From Maribacter sp. (GTDB lineage: Bacteria > Bacteroidota > Bacteroidia > Flavobacteriales > Flavobacteriaceae), in NCBI GenBank assembly GCA_030730545.1, contig JANQUX010000059.1, positions 3,786 to 10,382 on the forward strand: a stretch of DNA of 6,597 nt, written 5' to 3'. The notes beneath the pieces were generated by a model that was not told the DNA's origin, made no database searches, and worked only from the letters and a program-made list of their open reading frames with translations. The position numbers and the translations under genes are program-made. Below, piece after piece: positions 1 through 6,571 of the stretch; the stretch's first letter is position 1, and each line of letters begins with the position of its first letter.

Positions 1-125
1 AACCTTCTATCCTTAAACTTGTACACATGTTGGTCATTACCATAAATAACTTCAGGGTAATTGACTTCCGTTTGCGATTGAACAGAGAGAGACACTAATA
101 GTAAGAAGTAAAACAGGCGATTCAT
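1..125 (-). CDS. Partial CDS: N-terminus of a secreted protein of unknown function
   Basis: The reverse strand from an ATG at 125-123 stays open to the window edge and gives 41 residues, beginning MNRLFYFLLLVSLSVQSQ and ending ...VYKFKDRR. Residues 1-3 are a short polar/basic start, 4-16 a hydrophobic core, and a cleavage site near Ser17/Gln18 matches the SQ| pattern usual in Flavobacteriaceae, so the product is probably exported by Sec and cleaved by signal peptidase I. No cysteine follows the core, so it is not an obvious lipoprotein. The remaining 23 mature residues contain no motif I recognise, and the C-terminus lies outside the window. The leader just upstream is an alternating TA run with no Shine-Dalgarno site. 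It lies 160 bp beyond the end of the membrane Fe-S gene on the same strand, so it may have its own promoter. The call as a real gene rests on the signal peptide and the open frame. Confidence 0.6.
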   Translation of the reverse strand, partial: MNRLFYFLLLVSLSVQSQTEVNYPEVIYGNDQHVYKFKDRR

Positions 126-162
126 GTACTATATATATATTGATGTAATTTGGTTGTAAAGA

Positions 163-196
163 TCATGAAAGAATAGTAAAAACCAGTCTTTCATGA
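163..196. repeat. Perfect 10-bp inverted repeat in the intergenic spacer
   Basis: TCATGAAAGA at 163-172 is exactly matched by its reverse complement TCTTTCATGA at 187-196, with a 14-base A-rich centre. It sits 38 bp upstream of the start codon of the partial minus-strand gene and about 90 bp beyond the stop of the membrane Fe-S gene. No clean T-run follows on the minus strand, and only a broken one (TTTTT at 199-203) on the plus strand, so a terminator is not convincing. It could be a protein-binding dyad or a leader hairpin of the partial gene. Confidence 0.4.
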
Positions 197-248
197 ACTT
201 TTTCCTGTTATCTAATTTAAGTGCACTTGAGTTTATGAGTCACAATGC

Positions 249-280
249 AAAAAAAAATAGCATATTCCATTTTAGAAATG
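249..280 (-). terminator. Weak possible terminator after the membrane Fe-S gene
   Basis: Just past the minus-strand stop codon (287-285) a short hairpin can form from CATTT and AAATG (5 bp, 3-base loop; 268-280). About ten bases further on, nine consecutive Ts appear on the minus strand (257-249). The stem is short, AT-rich and separated from the T-run, so this is weak evidence for the end of the reductase/Fe-S transcript. Confidence 0.22.
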
Positions 281-284
281 AGAT

Positions 285-1868
285 CTATTTCTTGTTCACT
301 AGATCCATTAAATCAACATCGTTACCTAATAAGACATCTTGAGAATTGATACGCCCTTTTTCTGGTCCGTTTTCTAATTTTAAAACTCCCCTAGGGCAAA
401 CCGCAGAACAAATACCACAGCCTACACAACTAGAACGTACAATGTTTTCACCTTTTTGAGCATAGGCACGAACATCGATACCCATTTCACAATAGGTAGA
501 ACAGTTACCACAAGAAATACATTGCCCACCATTGGTCGTAATTCTAAATTTAGAGAACATACGTTGTTGAAAACCTAACATTGCTGCCATTGGGCACCCA
601 AATCTGCACCACACACGGTTACCTAAAATAGGGTAGAATCCTGTTCCTATAACTCCAGAGAAAATACTACCGATTAAAAAGCTATAAGTGGTTCTTAATG
701 TTTCTGCTTTGAAAATGAATATGTTTGCTGAGTCACTAAAAAAGTGCATTCCTATTAATACAGCGATAATGGTGAAATATCCGATAGCACCATATTTGGC
801 ATCTTTCGCCAATTCTTCCCTTTTGTAAATCATAACCCAAGCAAAAACTGCAGTCAAAATAACTGCTACGCCAGAGATAAATACTGTTTTGGTAAGCCAG
901 TATTTACTAGTATCATTACCTAAATACGAGTAAATAACGGCTGTAGTCATTAAGGTTACAAATACTACAACACTATGAACTACCCAGCGCTCAACTTTCC
1001 AAGCGAATTTAGATTTATCACTTAGCTGACGAAAAGAATCACCAGCAGTTTCAGCCAATCCGCCGCAACCACAAACCCAAGAGCAATACCAGCGTTTGCC
1101 ATATTTATAGGTCAAAAAAGGAGAGATTACAAAGATTGATATAATACCGAAAAACAACATCGTCATACCAACACTACCAGAATCTATAAAGCCATTAATA
1201 CGGTAACGTTCAAAATTGTAATAGTTTAAGGGCCACATATTCTTAAGATCGTAATATGGTAAATCACCATTTAAACGCGCCATGATTTCTGGAATGAAAA
1301 AGGCAAATGCAGTTTGAAAAAACATAACACTAACCGTTCTCAACTGCTCGTATTTATTATGACGGTATTTCCAAATGAATTTAGCGCCAAAAGCCAAAAT
1401 AGCAACGGTATACATAGTACCGTAAACAAACCATTGGCTAGCAGGGTTACCGCTAAGGCCTTTACTTAACGGATCAAATAATGCAATTAAACCCGTGTTG
1501 TCGCCATCTTTTACCAGACCTAAATACTGCGGATAAAAATAGAGCACAATATAAAACCCTGTTAAGGCAATACCTCCCATCCAGGCAAGTACACCACGAC
1601 TAGAAATAGATTTGAACCAAACGCCGTCATTTTTTATTCCCTTATGTTTATGAGCATAGGCAGCTTGTGAAAACCAAATAATACCAGTGAAAATGGCCAC
1701 GATAGAAATCGTTAGCCACAAGGCACTATTTCCCAAGTTTAAGTTGAACAATTGTAATATAAGTATGCCCATACCGGTCATACCTACTAATACTGCCAAT
1801 TTTTGGCCTGTGTTTAATGCTTTAGGCGGTTCGCCCGCAAGTGACATACTTCTGTCAAAATTACCCAT
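285..1868 (-). CDS. Multi-pass membrane Fe-S protein (NapH/CcoG-like polyferredoxin)
   Basis: The 527-residue product is an integral membrane electron-transfer protein. About ten hydrophobic helices are visible near residues 22-42, 48-70, 92-112, 147-166, 178-196, 232-254, 296-316, 326-347, 360-378 and 394-412. Cysteine motifs follow the helices: CSWVCGCGG at 262-270, CRFGCP at 421-426, then two ferredoxin-type motifs, CxxCxxCxxxC at 450-460 and CxxCxxCxxxCP at 481-492, enough for two [4Fe-4S] clusters in the C-terminal tail. This order (paired CxxxC motifs after helices plus a dicluster tail) is that of the NapH/CcoG/NosR-C-terminal group, whose clusters usually face the cytoplasm. There is no FMN-binding domain and no CxxCH haem site. 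The first paired motif lacks the usual CP and has an extra Cys268. The ATG at 1868 follows an A-rich leader, 29 bp after the stop of the FAD reductase gene, so co-transcription and reduction by that enzyme are likely. Substrate or acceptor is unknown. Confidence 0.88.
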   Translation of the reverse strand: MGNFDRSMSLAGEPPKALNTGQKLAVLVGMTGMGILILQLFNLNLGNSALWLTISIVAIFTGIIWFSQAAYAHKHKGIKNDGVWFKSISSRGVLAWMGGIALTGFYIVLYFYPQYLGLVKDGDNTGLIALFDPLSKGLSGNPASQWFVYGTMYTVAILAFGAKFIWKYRHNKYEQLRTVSVMFFQTAFAFFIPEIMARLNGDLPYYDLKNMWPLNYYNFERYRINGFIDSGSVGMTMLFFGIISIFVISPFLTYKYGKRWYCSWVCGCGGLAETAGDSFRQLSDKSKFAWKVERWVVHSVVVFVTLMTTAVIYSYLGNDTSKYWLTKTVFISGVAVILTAVFAWVMIYKREELAKDAKYGAIGYFTIIAVLIGMHFFSDSANIFIFKAETLRTTYSFLIGSIFSGVIGTGFYPILGNRVWCRFGCPMAAMLGFQQRMFSKFRITTNGGQCISCGNCSTYCEMGIDVRAYAQKGENIVRSSCVGCGICSAVCPRGVLKLENGPEKGRINSQDVLLGNDVDLMDLVNKK

Positions 1869-1897
1869 AGTAGGTGTTTTTTGTATTTGTTATTGAG

Positions 1898-3244
1898 TTA
1901 GGCGATACTGAAAATACGTTTCCAGCTTTTTTTCTTTGCACTGATATTCTTATTGAAATCGGTATTGTATTTGGCAACAATTTCATCCTCATAAAGTTTG
2001 TAGAACTCAGGGTCGAAATTGGCATCTTTTAAATAGGTCATTACATGGTCGATATCTTTGTTCTCTGTCAACCATTGGTCAAAAATTTCGTGTCGCATTC
2101 TAATTCCAAAAGTGTTTATGCCTAAGAATTGATGACTGTCTTTATCAAACGCAACGGTAATGCATATTTTTTCATAAGCATGGCGCCAATGAAAGTGGTG
2201 TTCATTATTTTTTTTACTATGTTCACTAAATACCCAACCGTAGGTTTGGTACTCTACATCTAAAAATTTAGCCGAATTGAACCAGTGACCAGGGTTGTAT
2301 TCTCTTGGGTTGCCACAAATGGTTTGCGCAAGTGCTTCGCCCATCATTCGACCTGTATACCAAACTGCTTCAATAGGTCTTCTGCTACCAATACCCTCAT
2401 GCTGTTCTGCACAATCGCCAATGGCGAATACATCTTTTACGTTGGTCTCCAAGAATCGATTAACCTTAACACCTCTGCCCAATTCGATACCAGAATCTTT
2501 TAGAAAATCTATATTTGGTGTTACGCCAGCAGTTAAACCCACCACATTACATTCAATGGTTTCGCCTTTATCTGTGACTACAGCTTTTGCGCGTCCATTT
2601 TCATCAGAAATTATCTTTTCAAGATTGGTGTCTAATTGTAAATCGATGTGATGTTCTAAAATATGTTCGTTAATCATTGCAGATTCCCCGGCAGGTAATA
2701 CTCCGTTCCAAAAGCTCTTTTCACGAACTAGAAAAGTAACCGGTATTTCGCGAGAGCGCAGCATTTCTGCCATTTCAATACCTATGAGTCCGCCACCTAC
2801 AATAACAGCTCTGTTACAAACTTTTTTATTAGGGGCATTTTTCTCAAGCATCTCCAGATCTTGTTTTGAGTACAGGCCTTGTACACCTTTTAAATCTTGA
2901 CCAGGCCAGCCAAACTTGTTCGGTATAGAACCTGTTGCAATAATTAGCTTATCATATGATATAGCTGAACCATCTTTTAAGAGTAGACTTTTTGAATCAG
3001 TTTCCACTTTTTCTACAAATCCGTTCACGAGGTCAATCCTGTTTTTCTTCCAAAACCAATTTTCGTAAGGTTGTGTATGTTCAAATTTCATGTGCCCCAT
3101 ATAGACATACATTAATGCCGTACGAGAGAAGAAGTAGTCACTTTCTGCAGAAATAATGGTGATTCGTTTGTCTGATAGCTTTCGTATGTGCCTAGCTAAA
3201 GTGACTCCGGATATGCCATTACCAATAATTACTATATGATCCAT
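1898..3244 (-). CDS. FAD/NAD(P)-dependent oxidoreductase (Pyr_redox_2; NirB N-terminal/rubredoxin-reductase-like)
   Basis: The 448-residue protein is a two-dinucleotide-binding-domain flavoprotein, probably passing electrons from NAD(P)H through FAD to an Fe-S partner. Visible motifs are the FAD-binding GNGISG (8-13) right after the start, the ATGSIP segment (103-108), a second Rossmann glycine motif GGGLIG (150-155) for NAD(P)H, and the FAD-contacting FAIGDCAE (273-280). The segment FFSRTAL (38-44) occupies the place where disulfide reductases carry CxxxxC; that cysteine pair is absent, so this is not a glutathione, mercuric or thioredoxin reductase. It resembles the reductase part of NirB and rubredoxin reductases. 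Residues 320-448 form a longer C-terminal domain with an aromatic/His cluster HHFHWRH (349-355) and a lysine-rich tail (436-443). There is no signal peptide or membrane helix, so it is cytoplasmic. It is the first gene of the minus-strand pair with the membrane Fe-S protein. Family assignment is firm; the coenzyme preference and electron acceptor are not determinable here. Confidence 0.9.
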   Translation of the reverse strand: MDHIVIIGNGISGVTLARHIRKLSDKRITIISAESDYFFSRTALMYVYMGHMKFEHTQPYENWFWKKNRIDLVNGFVEKVETDSKSLLLKDGSAISYDKLIIATGSIPNKFGWPGQDLKGVQGLYSKQDLEMLEKNAPNKKVCNRAVIVGGGLIGIEMAEMLRSREIPVTFLVREKSFWNGVLPAGESAMINEHILEHHIDLQLDTNLEKIISDENGRAKAVVTDKGETIECNVVGLTAGVTPNIDFLKDSGIELGRGVKVNRFLETNVKDVFAIGDCAEQHEGIGSRRPIEAVWYTGRMMGEALAQTICGNPREYNPGHWFNSAKFLDVEYQTYGWVFSEHSKKNNEHHFHWRHAYEKICITVAFDKDSHQFLGINTFGIRMRHEIFDQWLTENKDIDHVMTYLKDANFDPEFYKLYEDEIVAKYNTDFNKNISAKKKSWKRIFSIA

Positions 3245-3518
3245 AAATGCTTTTATTGATGGGTGTGTCGGTATTAAAGGTAAGAACTTAACAGCCTTCT
3301 TTTTATTTAGAAAGATTATAAATTTGTTATACTTCTGTGATACTTTTAAACGTAGTTTGCGTTTTAATAGAATTAAAACGGATTTGTAACCGCAGTAAAT
3401 CAGTGTTTAATTGGCTTGAAAATTTTAAATAAAATAAATTATTTTTTTAGGAAGTGTATGTTTTTGAAAAAAGCTACGACCTAAACAAACTCAAATGCGA
3501 ATTTAAATTGCGAATATC
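3245..3518. other. Divergent intergenic control region
   Basis: This 274-bp AT-rich stretch separates the two outward-facing transcription units and must hold the promoter for each. It contains the operator-like dyad at 3360-3380. Possible -7 elements resembling the Bacteroidota TAnnTTTG are TAAATTTG on the plus strand (3319-3326) and TACGTTTA on the minus strand (3354-3347, one mismatch), but neither has a well-placed -33 TTG. A 7-bp direct repeat TGCGAAT (3496-3502 and 3509-3515) lies immediately before the plus-strand start codon. No open frame with coding character is seen. Confidence 0.55.
3360..3380. promoter_or_regulatory. Operator-like perfect dyad between divergent genes
   Basis: CGTTTTAAT (3360-3368) and ATTAAAACG (3372-3380) are exact reverse complements around the 3-base centre AGA, giving a 21-bp site of the size bound by a dimeric helix-turn-helix regulator. 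A 3-base loop with no following T-run makes a terminator unlikely. It lies 116 bp from the reductase start and 139 bp from the DUF547 start, and is directly upstream of a minus-strand TACGTTTA that could be a -7 element, so it would cover the -33 area of that promoter. I cannot assign it to a known regulator: it does not match the Fnr/Crp TTGAT-ATCAA or Rex TTGTGA-TCACAA patterns. Confidence 0.4.
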
Positions 3519-4235
3519 ATGAATAGAACTTTACTACAGACACTATTTTTCTTTTTAATAGTAACCAATATATCTGCACAAGATGTTAGCACGTTTTTTA
3601 GTAAAAGCGACAGTTTTTTTAAAGCCAATGTAGTTGATGGTAAAGTGAAATATACTGATATCAAAAACAATCCTGAAGCTTTGTATGCTTTATTGGAAAC
3701 AGCGAAAGGTATTTCAGTATCAAAATCTGACGCTGCCACGTATCAATCTTTTTGGATAAATGCTTACAATCTACTTGTTATAGATGGGATTGTTAAGAAT
3801 TATCCATTAAAATCTCCTTTAGATGTTGCTGGTTTTTTCGATAAAACAAAACATGAAATAGGAGGTAAGTCCATAACCTTAAACGGAATAGAAAATGATT
3901 TCCTAAGAGCAAAATTCCCAACAGAGGCAAGATTTCATTTTGTATTGGTTTGTGCAGGTTTGGGGTGTCCTCCAATTATAAACACAGCGTATAAGCCTGC
4001 TGCATTAGAAAGCCAGTTGCAGGAGCAAACCGTTTTAGCATTGAACAATCCTAACTTTATAAAAGTAAATAAGAATAAAGCTCAGATATCACAACTGTTC
4101 GAGTGGTACAAAGGAGACTTTGAGCAAAAAGGAAGTACAGTTGATTTTATCAATACCTATAGAAAAGAGCAATTACCAGAAAATACAAAGGTTTCTTATT
4201 ACCCTTATGACTGGTCTTTGAACGAAGCTAAATAA
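3519..4235 (+). CDS. Exported DUF547 domain protein
   Basis: The 238-residue product has a clear signal peptide: MNR, hydrophobic core at residues 5-16, and likely cleavage after ISA (Ala20|Gln21), placing the mature protein in the periplasm. The rest matches the DUF547 family end to end. Recognisable blocks are FWINAYNLLVI (78-88), the LNGIENDFLR block (121-130), HFVLVCAGLGCPP (140-152), LFEWYKGDF (193-201) and a C-terminal VSYYPYDWSLN (225-235). The conserved block carries Cys145 and Cys150 in a CX4C arrangement, the only two cysteines in the protein, with His140 nearby; these could form a disulfide or a functional site, but the family has no biochemical role that I can state. Length is typical for a stand-alone DUF547 protein. 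The start is the first ATG after a leader without a Shine-Dalgarno site. The next gene begins 24 bp downstream, so the two are probably co-transcribed from the divergent control region. Confidence 0.9.
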   Translation: MNRTLLQTLFFFLIVTNISAQDVSTFFSKSDSFFKANVVDGKVKYTDIKNNPEALYALLETAKGISVSKSDAATYQSFWINAYNLLVIDGIVKNYPLKSPLDVAGFFDKTKHEIGGKSITLNGIENDFLRAKFPTEARFHFVLVCAGLGCPPIINTAYKPAALESQLQEQTVLALNNPNFIKVNKNKAQISQLFEWYKGDFEQKGSTVDFINTYRKEQLPENTKVSYYPYDWSLNEAK

Positions 4236-4259
4236 TTAACAAAACCTAAAAACTTTATT

Positions 4260-5135
4260 ATGAGTATTATAACTAGAAATTTATTTCTTGCAGTGGCTTT
4301 TTGTGCCTTTTTTAAAGGGTATAGTCAAGATAGTTTGCAACAGAAAAGTAATATACAGCAGTACACACCGTCGAAATTAGTGGGCAAAGGGCAGTATGAT
4401 GTAAAATGGTTCAACAATTTATATACCGAAACCAAGAGTACATTTGCGTCGGGTAAAATACCTAGGCAAACATTTTTTACGTCTACCATTGAAGGGTATA
4501 CGGGTGTAGGTAATAACAAAAGATGGAATGTAGGTGCAATTCTAGAATTCAGGTCAAACGTAATTGGTGATAGAAGTGCCTTAGATGTATTTAAATTTGA
4601 TGGAGAGAATAATACAGCTAGATCGGGGCTAACATCGATAGCGCCATCGGTAAAGTTTGTGCCGATTGCTTCGGTCAGTAATTTTTCTATTCAAAGTTCA
4701 TTCTTTCTGCCGTTGGTGGATAACGAAACTGAAAATGGAGTATTTCTGGATCAAAAAGGATACATCTGGCAAAATAGATTCTTTTACGATTATACCTTCC
4801 CGGGTGATAAATGGCAGCTTTTTAGTGAAATCAACTCTGAGCTAAGTTTTGGCGACAAAGAAGAGAGTTTCGCAAATAATAGTTTAAACCTTACACCAGG
4901 TTTATTTCTTAGCTATTTTCCATCCAGTAAATTCACCGTTTTGGCTTTGGCGCAACACTCTCAGCGTTTAGACTTAGGTAATGATTTTACACAAGATTTT
5001 ACAGCCTTAGGTGGCGGTGCAAAATATCAATTAACAAATGCTTTGAACTTAGAAGTGCTGTATACCAATTTTGTTCGCGGTAATAATACAGGTCTAGGGC
5101 AAACCTTCAATTTAGGATTACGAGGTATATTTTAG
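4260..5135 (+). CDS. Probable outer-membrane beta-barrel protein, function unknown
   Basis: I do not recognise this 291-residue protein by family, but its build points to the outer membrane. It begins with a signal peptide (hydrophobic core about residues 8-18, likely cleavage after GYS, Ser22|Gln23). The mature part has many alternating polar/aromatic stretches typical of beta-strands, for example WNVGAILEFRSN (89-100), FSIQSSFFLP (142-151), WQLFSEINSELSF (185-197), FTVLALAQHS (225-234) and LNLEVLYTNF (262-271). It ends in LGLRGIF with a C-terminal phenylalanine, the usual signal of barrel proteins handled by BamA. Its length would suit a barrel of perhaps 10-12 strands. Cys15 lies inside the signal core with Phe at -1, so it is not a lipobox. 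It follows the DUF547 gene by 24 bp and is followed by a strong terminator, so the two form a unit; its role may be tied to that periplasmic partner. Confidence 0.8.
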   Translation: MSIITRNLFLAVAFCAFFKGYSQDSLQQKSNIQQYTPSKLVGKGQYDVKWFNNLYTETKSTFASGKIPRQTFFTSTIEGYTGVGNNKRWNVGAILEFRSNVIGDRSALDVFKFDGENNTARSGLTSIAPSVKFVPIASVSNFSIQSSFFLPLVDNETENGVFLDQKGYIWQNRFFYDYTFPGDKWQLFSEINSELSFGDKEESFANNSLNLTPGLFLSYFPSSKFTVLALAQHSQRLDLGNDFTQDFTALGGGAKYQLTNALNLEVLYTNFVRGNNTGLGQTFNLGLRGIF

Positions 5136-5154
5136 TAATAGTTTGAGTGTTCTT

Positions 5155-5195
5155 AAAAGAGCCTTTTGTTGTCAGAAACAAATAGGCTCTTTTTT
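5155..5195 (+). terminator. Strong intrinsic terminator
   Basis: AAAAGAGCCT (5155-5164) pairs with AGGCTCTTTT (5184-5193). After a single bulged T (5183), the stem continues with TTTGTT (5165-5170) against AACAAA (5177-5182), closing on a six-base loop. A run of six Ts (5190-5195) ends the structure. It begins 20 bases beyond the stop codon of the barrel gene and closes the DUF547/barrel transcript, separating it from the Omp85 gene. The opposite strand has only four Ts after the hairpin, so action is mainly on plus-strand transcription. Confidence 0.92.
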
Positions 5196-5212
5196 GATGT
5201 TAATTGGTATGC

Positions 5213-5245
5213 TTTTGAACTATAATTGATTACATAACTATTTTG
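5213..5245 (+). promoter_or_regulatory. Possible promoter of the Omp85-like gene
   Basis: TTTTG at 5213-5217 and TATTTTG at 5239-5245 are separated by 21 bases, similar to the Bacteroidota primary sigma pattern TTTG-N19-21-TAnnTTTG, though the -7 element is one base shorter than consensus. It lies after the terminator and about 60 bp before the start codon, where a promoter for the separate downstream gene is expected. Confidence 0.3.
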
Positions 5246-5305
5246 TTCTATATTGAAAATCTTGATGAAAGATTCACATGGGTAATAGTATGAGTATTTG
5301 AAAAA

Positions 5306-6571
5306 ATGAAAATAAAAACACTTCCTTTTTTTATTCTAATATTTGCTGGCTTCTTCATGAAAGGGCAAGATATTACGGTGGTAGAATTGAAGTTTGAGGG
5401 TGCAAAACGTACTAAGATTTCTTTTATTGAAAATCTCGTAGACGTAAAAGAAGGTATGCTGTTAGATTCTGTTCTAATGGATCGAGACATACTCCGTCTA
5501 AAAAGATTGCCGTCTATATCTCATGCGTATTACGAGGTTAAAAATGTAGCAAATGAAACTTGTGAGGTGGCTTATGTTATTGAAGAAAACTTTACTTTAA
5601 TTCCGTTTGCTAATCTATTTAGCTCGTCTAATGATGATTTTGCTTTCAGAATTGGGTTACAAGAGTTTAATTCTTTTGGACGAAATATTACTTTAGGTGC
5701 TTTTTATCAGTATGATAATTACAGTTCAATTGGGTTAAGTGTAAGAGCACCTTATTTATTTTCTAATAAGCTTGGGCTGGCGGTAAATTATAATAATTTC
5801 ACCACATTAGAGCCTGTATTTTTTCAAGATGACACGGCAGATTATAAATATAACAATACCGGCTTTGAACTCTTAGGACTTTATGAACTCAATTTTAAAA
5901 ACAGAATAGAATTGGGCTTTAGTCTTTTTACGGAAGACTATGAATATATTGATGGAGCTACCAGTGCTGGTGTACCGTTGAATTTAAATGTAGATAAGCA
6001 TCTGTTCAAATTTATTTATGATTATAACGGCTTAGATTATTTCTATCATTATTTAGATGGCTTTAGAAGTCAACTTAATTTTCAATATGTAGGCAGTACC
6101 AATACCAACTTACCTGAATTCTTAATTGGTTTTAATGATTTTACCTATTTCAAAAGAATAGGCGATAAAGGAAATTGGGCAAGTAGACTGCGGCTTGGTT
6201 TGGCTAGTAATGTTGATAGTCCGTTCGCACCCTTTACCGTAGATAATAACTTAAATATAAGAGGGGTCGGAAATACCATTGATAGAGGTACAGGTATGGT
6301 TGTTTTAAATACCGAATACCGACAGACTTTAATTGACAAAAATAAGTTTGTACTTCAAGGAAACGTATTTATAGATGGAGGTACATGGCGGAATCCCGCA
6401 GGCGGATTTGATGATTTGCTAAAGAGTGAAAATCTTAGAATCTACCCGGGTGTCGGACTTCGATTTATGCACAAGCGAATTTTCAATGCGATTTTTAGGA
6501 TAGATTACGGCTACGGAATCACAAAAGACGGCGACAACGGAATTGTCTTTGGTATTGGTCAATATTTTTAG
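5306..6571 (+). CDS. Short Omp85 (BamA/TamA-like) outer-membrane protein with one POTRA-like domain
   Basis: The 421-residue product has a signal peptide (hydrophobic core about residues 6-17, cleavage near Gly20/Gln21). Residues 22-95 look like a single POTRA domain: a first strand ITVVELKFEGAKRT, helices around ISFIENLV and LMDRDILRLKRL, and final strands SHAYYEVKN and CEVAYVIEE. From about residue 98 to the end come many beta-strand-like segments suited to a 16-strand barrel. NIRGVG (317-322) fits the loop-6 VRGF/Y-type motif of Omp85 proteins, and the chain ends in FGIGQYF with a terminal phenylalanine. BamA has five POTRA domains and TamA three, so this is not the main BamA; it is a reduced paralogue that may insert or move a specific protein or lipid across the outer membrane, which is inference. 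The ATG at 5306 is chosen because the signal peptide starts there; there is no Shine-Dalgarno site. No partner gene follows before the window ends. Confidence 0.85.
   Translation: MKIKTLPFFILIFAGFFMKGQDITVVELKFEGAKRTKISFIENLVDVKEGMLLDSVLMDRDILRLKRLPSISHAYYEVKNVANETCEVAYVIEENFTLIPFANLFSSSNDDFAFRIGLQEFNSFGRNITLGAFYQYDNYSSIGLSVRAPYLFSNKLGLAVNYNNFTTLEPVFFQDDTADYKYNNTGFELLGLYELNFKNRIELGFSLFTEDYEYIDGATSAGVPLNLNVDKHLFKFIYDYNGLDYFYHYLDGFRSQLNFQYVGSTNTNLPEFLIGFNDFTYFKRIGDKGNWASRLRLGLASNVDSPFAPFTVDNNLNIRGVGNTIDRGTGMVVLNTEYRQTLIDKNKFVLQGNVFIDGGTWRNPAGGFDDLLKSENLRIYPGVGLRFMHKRIFNAIFRIDYGYGITKDGDNGIVFGIGQYF

Noticed and set aside
130..141. Alternating TA run before the partial gene
   Set aside because: Six units in an AT-rich intergenic region are too short to call a meaningful repeat; it may only be part of the leader.
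285..1868. Assignment of the membrane Fe-S protein as NosR, CcoG or NapH specifically
   Set aside because: There is no FMN domain (NosR), no neighbouring oxidase genes (CcoG) and no Nap genes, and its length and helix number differ from NapH; only the broad group can be supported.
1687..1896. 69-codon open frame on the plus strand
   Set aside because: It lies opposite the N-terminus of the membrane Fe-S gene and shows no domain or signal; it is an antisense shadow.
2285..2651. Two overlapping plus-strand open frames of 72 and 118 codons
   Set aside because: They are antisense to the FAD reductase, whose motifs are intact through this stretch; the low-complexity translations match no known family.
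3496..3515. Direct repeat TGCGAAT just before the DUF547 start codon
   Set aside because: Two 7-bp copies 13 bp apart in AT-rich DNA are weak evidence on their own; no known site matches.
3503..3739. 78-codon minus-strand open frame
   Set aside because: It is antisense to the DUF547 signal peptide and N-terminal domain, which are clearly coding.
4287..4304. Possible lipoprotein signal (Cys15) in the barrel-like protein
   Set aside because: The residue before the cysteine is Phe, not Gly/Ala/Ser, and the cysteine lies within the hydrophobic core; a signal peptidase I site follows at residue 22.
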